DNA of 64,000 bases from assembly GCF_008704495.1 (NCBI RefSeq), contig NZ_CP023699.1, positions 3,038,001 through 3,102,000 of the forward strand. Reading direction: 5' to 3'. The position numbers and the translations under genes are program-made. Every line of letters begins with the position of its first letter. Positions within the stretch are counted from its first letter, which is position 1. This stretch comes from Streptomyces kanamyceticus (GTDB lineage: Bacteria > Actinomycetota > Actinomycetes > Streptomycetales > Streptomycetaceae). Shown here piece by piece: positions 59,583 to 64,000 of the stretch. The notes under the pieces are model-generated. The model had not been told where the DNA came from and ran no database searches. It saw nothing but the letters and a program-made list of their open reading frames with translations.

Positions 59583-61184
59583 TTACTGCGGAGGGTTGCC
59601 GTGCTTGCGCGAGGGCAGGTCGGCGTGCTTGTTGCGGAGCATCGCGAGGGACTTGATGAGCACCTCGCGGGTCTCGGCGGGGTCGATGACGTCATCGACG
59701 AGGCCGCGCTCCGCCGCGTAGTAGGGGTGCATCAGCTCGGCCTTGTACTCCTTGACCATGCGCGCGCGCATGGCCTCGGGGTCGTCGGCGGCGGCGATCT
59801 GACGCCGGAAGATCACGTTGGCGGCGCCCTCGGCGCCCATCACCGCGATCTCGTTGGTGGGCCACGCGTAGGTCAGGTCCGCGCCGATGGACTGCGAGTC
59901 CATGACGATGTACGCGCCGCCGTAGGCCTTGCGCAGGATCAGCGAGATCCGCGGCACGGTCGCGTTGCAGTACGCGTAGAGCAGCTTGGCGCCGTGCCGG
60001 ATGATTCCGCCGTGCTCCTGGTCGACACCGGGCAGGAAGCCGGGGACGTCGAGCAGGGTGAGGATCGGGATGTTGAAGGCGTCGCACATCTGCACGAAGC
60101 GGGCGGCCTTCTCGGACGCCTCGATGTCCAGGACACCGGCCAGCGACTGCGGCTGGTTGGCGACGATGCCGACGACCTTGCCGTCCAGGCGGGCCAGGGC
60201 GCAGATGATGTTGCGCGCCCAGCGCTCGTGGATCTCCAGGTAGTCGCCGTCGTCGACGAGCTCCTCGATGACCTTGGTCATGTCGTACGGACGGTTGCCG
60301 TCCGCGGGGACCAGGTCGAGCAGGACGTCCGAGCGGCGCTCGGCCGGGTCCTCCGACTCGTGCGCCGGCGGGTTCTCCCGGTTGTTGGAGGGGAGCATCG
60401 AGATCAGGTAGCGGACCTCGGCCAGGCAGGTCTCTTCGTCGTCGTACGCGAAGTGGCACACGCCCGACGTCTCGGCGTGCACGTCGGCGCCGCCCAGGCC
60501 GTTCTGCGAGATCTCCTCGCCGGTCACCGCGCGGACCACGTCGGGTCCCGTGATGAACATCTGCGAGGTCTCGCGGACCATGAACACGAAGTCGGTCAGG
60601 GCGGGCGAGTAGGCCGCGCCGCCCGCGCACGGGCCGAGCATCACCGAGATCTGCGGGATGACGCCGGACGCCTTGGTGTTGCGCTGGAAGATGCCGCCGT
60701 ACCCGGCGAGGGCGGAGACGCCCTCCTGGATGCGGGCGCCCGCGCCGTCGTTCAGGGAGACCAGCGGGGCACCGGCCGCGATGGCCATGTCCATGATCTT
60801 GTGGATCTTGGTGGCGTGGGCCTCGCCCAGGGCGCCGCCGAAGATCCGGAAGTCGTGGGCGTAGACGAAGACCGTGCGGCCCTCCACCGTGCCCCAGCCG
60901 GTGATGACACCGTCGGTGTACGGCTTCTTCGCCTCCAGGCCGAAGCCGGTGGCGCGGTGCCTGCGCAGCTGCTCGACCTCGTTGAACGAATCCGGGTCGA
61001 GGAGCAGCTCGATCCGCTCGCGTGCGGTCAGCTTGCCCTTGGCGTGCTGCGCCTCGGTCGCCTTCTCGCTGGGCCCGCGCAGCGCCTGGGCACGGATCCC
61101 GTGCAGCTCGGCCACGCGGCCACGCGCGTCGGTGGGCTCGCCCGCCGAATCACCGGCGGAAGCGGTCTCGTCCAAAACGGTCAT
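59583..61184 (-). CDS. accB: acyl-CoA carboxylase beta subunit (carboxyltransferase)
   Basis: A 533-residue crotonase-fold carboxyltransferase supplying malonyl-/methylmalonyl-CoA. GVSALAGYGGIFQRNTKASG and GPCAGGAAYSPALTDF form the N-lobe oxyanion hole, and QPQSLAGVLDIEASEKAARF the C-lobe. The specificity residue in YGGAYIVMDS is Ile426. In S. coelicolor the acetyl-CoA-accepting AccB has Ile at this place and propionyl-specific PccB has Asp, so this is AccB-type (SCO5535). ATG at 61182-61184; no strong ribosome site. Confidence 0.96.
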   Translation of the reverse strand: MTVLDETASAGDSAGEPTDARGRVAELHGIRAQALRGPSEKATEAQHAKGKLTARERIELLLDPDSFNEVEQLRRHRATGFGLEAKKPYTDGVITGWGTVEGRTVFVYAHDFRIFGGALGEAHATKIHKIMDMAIAAGAPLVSLNDGAGARIQEGVSALAGYGGIFQRNTKASGVIPQISVMLGPCAGGAAYSPALTDFVFMVRETSQMFITGPDVVRAVTGEEISQNGLGGADVHAETSGVCHFAYDDEETCLAEVRYLISMLPSNNRENPPAHESEDPAERRSDVLLDLVPADGNRPYDMTKVIEELVDDGDYLEIHERWARNIICALARLDGKVVGIVANQPQSLAGVLDIEASEKAARFVQMCDAFNIPILTLLDVPGFLPGVDQEHGGIIRHGAKLLYAYCNATVPRISLILRKAYGGAYIVMDSQSIGADLTYAWPTNEIAVMGAEGAANVIFRRQIAAADDPEAMRARMVKEYKAELMHPYYAAERGLVDDVIDPAETREVLIKSLAMLRNKHADLPSRKHGNPPQ

Positions 61185-61341
61185 GGATCGACCTTACGGA
61201 GCAGCGCCATGGAAACGGACCGTCGACTCTGTACAGTCTCCGGGCCGTTTTCCTGGCAGCCCCGAACAGAAGAGGGCGGGGTTACTGAAGAAGTGACTGT
61301 TCAGCCCCCCGCCAGCTGTAGGGATTCCACAAAAGATCCCT

Positions 61342-61360
61342 CCGGAAGCGATCCTTCCGG
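61342..61360 (-). terminator. weak hairpin downstream of the PL8 gene
   Basis: CCGGAAG-CGATC-CTTCCGG, a 7-bp stem just past the PL8 stop; no T tract, so only a possible terminator before the accB promoter. Confidence 0.4.
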
Positions 61361-61369
61361 GGACCCGGG

Positions 61370-63718
61370 TCAGATGAGAGACACCTCACACCGGTGACTC
61401 GCGCACGCGGTCCCCGGCGCGATCCGCAGCCGCAAGGCCCCGCCCGTGCCGAGCACCTCCACCGAAGGATCCTTGCCGACGACCCGGAGTCCTGGCCGGT
61501 TCCAGGTGAATTCGAGGGGTTCTCCGGTGCGCGGAGGCTCGCTCACATGAACCGTAGCGCTTCTCCCCCGGCGGCGGACCAGCACGCTCGCGGGCCGGGA
61601 GACGGCGATCTTCCCGGCCCGTCCCGCCTGCCAGAAGTTGGCCGCGGTCAGGCCGAGCGAGTCGACGGCCACTGCCTGGACCGTGGCCGAATTGGTGAGG
61701 ACCGACAACCAGCCCCGGTCGCGGGAGCGGGCCGCGAGGGTGCGGCGCGAGGCTCCCGGCATGAGCACGTAGACGTACGCGGCGTCCTCGGGGTCGGTGC
61801 CGTGGTCGAGCCAGAGCGTCTGCCAGCGGCGGGTGCGGCGCTCCGTGGAGCTGGTGGAGTTGATGTCGGACCAGGCTCCGGTGCGCTCCTCGCGGAGGGT
61901 CTTCAGGGCCCCGGTGCCGCCGGGGAAGACCCAGCCGCCGTGCCCTTCGAGATGGGCCCAGCGCGGTTCTCGGCGGTCGTCGAGGGTGAGGGCCGCGGTG
62001 CCCGCCTCGCCCAGGTTGCGGTTGTCGACGACCGTCTCGACGGGGACGCCGTCGGTCGCGGTGATCCCCGCCCCGAGGCAGATCACGGCGTCGGCCACAC
62101 AGAACCACGACTTGCGGGCCTGAAGGGTCGAGCCGAGGCCCTTGAGGTGCTGGCCGACCGCGGCGAACTCGCCGTCCGTGGCCCCGCCGACCCAGCTCAC
62201 CGCGGGCCTGGCCGCGCCCCACTCGCCGCCCGCCCCGTCGGCGAGCCGCTTGGTGGACACGGTCGTGCCGGGCAGCCGGTAGGGGTCGACGGTCGGCCAG
62301 AACCAGTCGGTGAACTGGTCCGACGGCTTTCCCGCGGGCCACCAGGAGAGCATTCCGGCGCCCGTGTGCCAGCCGCGCGGGTTCTCGCCGTTGCCGCACT
62401 CGTAGTACGAGATCCGCTCCGAGGCCAGCGAGAGGCTCGCGGCGAAACCGGGGCGGCGGTGCACGGCACGGTCCATGGCGGCGAAGAGCCGGTGCCCGAC
62501 CGGCTCGGGCGCGGCCCGCACGGCGGAGTCCGCCACCGCGTGCAGGCGGGCGAGGTCGGCGACGCCGAGCTGCCGGGCGGCCAGGATCGGGGTGACGGTG
62601 TCCCGCTCGATCCAGCCCTTGATCCGCGCGTGCCAGCGGGTGCGCTCCGCGGGGCTCGCGCCGCCCGCGAGCATGGCCATGGCGGCGATCAGGCCCTGCC
62701 CGTGGAAGTGGTCGCTGCGCATGATCTTGCGGTCGTCGCCCTTGAGGTAACCGCGGCTGACGGCACGGCCGTTGACGCTGTCCATGGCGAGGCCGTCCAG
62801 GACGAGGGGGGCATAGGCGTGCTCCACGCTGTCCAGGATGATCTGCTTCTCGGGGTCCTCGACCTCCCACGTCGACCCGGCGAGCAGGGCGAACAGCCGC
62901 CCGAGTCCATCGAGCATGACCTGGCCGTACGTCCCGGAGTAGGCGACCCAGGTGTGCTGGATGAACGAGCCGTCCGCGTAGAGGCCGTCGCCCTTGGTGA
63001 CGTACGGGAAGACCGGCGAGAGCGCGTCGCGGGCGAGGGCGACCTTGGCCGGGTTCCGGCCGAGGACGCCGCGCAGGGCGACGGAGCGGCACAGGTCCAC
63101 GCGGTTGGCGCCGGTCGACGTGCCGGTGTAGTCGCCGATCGCGGAGTCGGGGACGAAGTGGTCGACGGCGGCGAAGGCGGCCTCGCGCCGTTCCTCGGTG
63201 AGCTCGTCGTACAGCGCGGCCACGATGTCCATCAGGAGGCGCGGGCTGCCGATCTGCCACTCCCACCAGTTGCCGTAGCGGGTGGTGGACGCGTTGTAGA
63301 CGGTGGCGCCCACGTGGTCGAGCCCGCGCAGGATGCCGTCGAGCAGTCCGGCGTCCCCGGTGGACCCCGTCCCCTCGTACACGTACGCCTGGGTCATCGT
63401 CCACAGCCTGCTGTAGCTGAGGGTGATGCCTGCCGGCGGGTCGAACGGGGCGGTGGGCCACAGGGAGTTGGCGGCGGGAGCCATCGACGCCCGGAAGCCG
63501 CGCGCGAGTTCGCCGATCTCCTTCAGACGGGCGGCGTACGGCTCGGCGGTGGGGTCGTAGCCGGTACCGAGGGATATCTCCAGCCAGCGCTTGCGCAGGG
63601 TCTCGAACTCGTCGTCCGCTTCGGCGGCGTACACCTGGGAAGGGAGGTTCAACATGGCGGCGGCTCCGGCCGTACCGAAAGCGGTTGCGGCGAGAAATGT
63701 GCGACGGGTGGGCGTCAT
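61370..63718 (-). CDS. Tat-exported polysaccharide lyase family 8
   Basis: A 782-residue secreted lyase (hyaluronate/chondroitin/xanthan type) that cleaves uronic polysaccharides by beta-elimination. The ATG at 63716-63718 starts MTPTRRTFLAATAFGTAGAA, a twin-arginine signal with a likely cut after VYA. An alpha-toroid N-half contains NWWEWQIGSPRLL, and the beta-sandwich C-half follows. Candidate catalytic residues are Asn205, His255, Tyr264 and Arg318. Their spacing (50, 9, 54) equals that of known PL8 chondroitin AC lyases. Substrate not determined; no ribosome site is obvious. A dyad lies 22 bases upstream. Confidence 0.92.
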   Translation of the reverse strand: MTPTRRTFLAATAFGTAGAAAMLNLPSQVYAAEADDEFETLRKRWLEISLGTGYDPTAEPYAARLKEIGELARGFRASMAPAANSLWPTAPFDPPAGITLSYSRLWTMTQAYVYEGTGSTGDAGLLDGILRGLDHVGATVYNASTTRYGNWWEWQIGSPRLLMDIVAALYDELTEERREAAFAAVDHFVPDSAIGDYTGTSTGANRVDLCRSVALRGVLGRNPAKVALARDALSPVFPYVTKGDGLYADGSFIQHTWVAYSGTYGQVMLDGLGRLFALLAGSTWEVEDPEKQIILDSVEHAYAPLVLDGLAMDSVNGRAVSRGYLKGDDRKIMRSDHFHGQGLIAAMAMLAGGASPAERTRWHARIKGWIERDTVTPILAARQLGVADLARLHAVADSAVRAAPEPVGHRLFAAMDRAVHRRPGFAASLSLASERISYYECGNGENPRGWHTGAGMLSWWPAGKPSDQFTDWFWPTVDPYRLPGTTVSTKRLADGAGGEWGAARPAVSWVGGATDGEFAAVGQHLKGLGSTLQARKSWFCVADAVICLGAGITATDGVPVETVVDNRNLGEAGTAALTLDDRREPRWAHLEGHGGWVFPGGTGALKTLREERTGAWSDINSTSSTERRTRRWQTLWLDHGTDPEDAAYVYVLMPGASRRTLAARSRDRGWLSVLTNSATVQAVAVDSLGLTAANFWQAGRAGKIAVSRPASVLVRRRGRSATVHVSEPPRTGEPLEFTWNRPGLRVVGKDPSVEVLGTGGALRLRIAPGTACASHRCEVSLI

Positions 63719-63739
63719 GCGACAGGGGCCTATCAACAG

Positions 63740-63757
63740 ATAGAAAGCGCTGTCTAT
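63740..63757 (-). promoter_or_regulatory. operator-like dyad upstream of PL8 gene
   Basis: ATAGAAAGCGCTGTCTAT pairs at 8 of 9 positions around a central GC. The AT-rich outer arms and AGCGCT centre resemble LacI-family sugar operators. Located 22 bases before the start codon. Confidence 0.5.
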
Positions 63758-63864
63758 ACCTCTGACAGAGATTGGTCCGGGCCCCGTAAGGGGCGCGGGG
63801 AACCGCGCGCCCAGCCACAGCGGGCCCGCAGCGCCCCGACAACCGATCCCGTCCAAGCGCGGAG

Positions 63865-64000
63865 CTATCGCGTCGCGTCGCGACGGAAGAGCGAACGCGA
63901 CCACAAGAAGCCGAGCAGCGTGATGGCCACGCCCCAACCCACCGCCAACGGACCGAACTTGCCGATCTCGCTGCCGAGCAGCAGCCCGCGCAGGGTCTCG
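63865..64000 (-). CDS. ABC-2 type transporter permease, C-terminal end only
   Basis: The last 45 residues of a gene that begins beyond the window. ETLRGLLLGSEIGKFGPLAV, then the hydrophobic segment GWGVAITLLGFLWSRSLFRR and a short basic end. This matches the final helix of DrrB-like ABC-2 export permeases (typically ending W-(A/S)-R-x-L-F-R-R). The transported compound is unknown; the ATPase partner should lie outside. Confidence 0.75.
   Translation of the reverse strand, partial: ETLRGLLLGSEIGKFGPLAVGWGVAITLLGFLWSRSLFRRDATR

Noticed and set aside
61386..63842. 818-codon second minus-strand frame over the PL8 gene
   Set aside because: Out-of-frame shadow rich in Arg/Gly/Pro; the neighbouring frame has the Tat signal and catalytic residues.

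Overview
The window is a piece of a Streptomyces chromosome core. GC is very high with strong third-position GC bias, GTG and TTG starts are common, and the gene order matches, from memory, the Streptomyces coelicolor block from about SCO5582 (nsdA) down to SCO5535 (accB). Landmarks are nsdA, a primase/polymerase-like gene, ftsY, the glucose permease glcP, smc, acylphosphatase, mutM, rnc, rpmF, coaD, rsmD, recG, rpmB, thiD/thiL, ddl/gpsA/plsC, hupS, leuCD with its regulator ndgR, gltX, two tandem conservons and the acyl-CoA carboxylase genes accB/accE. SCO numbers and gene adjacency in that species are recalled, not looked up.

Layout. 1-7.7 kb: nsdA (cut by the window edge), the prim-pol gene facing ftsY across a 22-bp perfect hairpin, an NCS1 permease, an LLM-family flavin oxidoreductase, and glcP with a promoter rich in dyads. 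7.9-23.3 kb: a mostly minus-strand housekeeping run (smc, acylphosphatase, mutM, rnc, rpmF, DUF177, a DivIVA-like coiled-coil protein, coaD, rsmD, recG, DAK/FakA-like kinase), broken by a secreted CAP protein and an HxlR regulator. 23.5-28.1 kb: rpmB, then a large AfsR-like SARP-NB-ARC-TPR regulator and an FAD monooxygenase that look like accessory cargo. 28.1-39.4 kb: thiamine genes, a stand-alone Lrp ligand domain, a lipoprotein, the plsC-gpsA-ddl operon, cofC, hupS, leuCD and divergent ndgR. 39.5-41.4 kb: a DUF4188/MerR divergent pair with MerR-type dyads, then five minus-strand tRNAs (3 Glu-CTC, 2 Gln-CTG) with a DasR-type palindrome inside the array. 41.4-44.9 kb: HAD hydrolase, gltX, FAH-family hydrolase and a small conserved protein.

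45.4-56.2 kb holds two tandem conservons (cvnA-B-C-D twice): membrane sensor histidine kinase-like CvnA, roadblock CvnB, DUF742 CvnC and Ras-like GTPase CvnD. The B, C and D output proteins are nearly the same in both sets (CvnD 188 of 194 residues), while the CvnA sensor domains and tails differ. Between the second conservon and accE lies a NACHT/STAND NTPase with N-terminal helical and C-terminal leucine-rich regions, isolated by hairpin terminators. Its reading frame is broken at a run of seven G. It is the best candidate for an accessory (possibly anti-phage) system. The window ends with accE/accB, a Tat-exported PL8 polysaccharide lyase whose catalytic tetrad spacing fits the family exactly, and the 3' end of an ABC-2 permease.

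Several genes act together. GltX charges tRNA-Glu and, in organisms without GlnRS, also tRNA-Gln, so all five nearby tRNAs are probably its substrates. NdgR most likely controls leuCD. FtsY, Smc, HupS, RecG and MutM are the usual secretion, chromosome and repair machinery. AccB/AccE supply malonyl-CoA.
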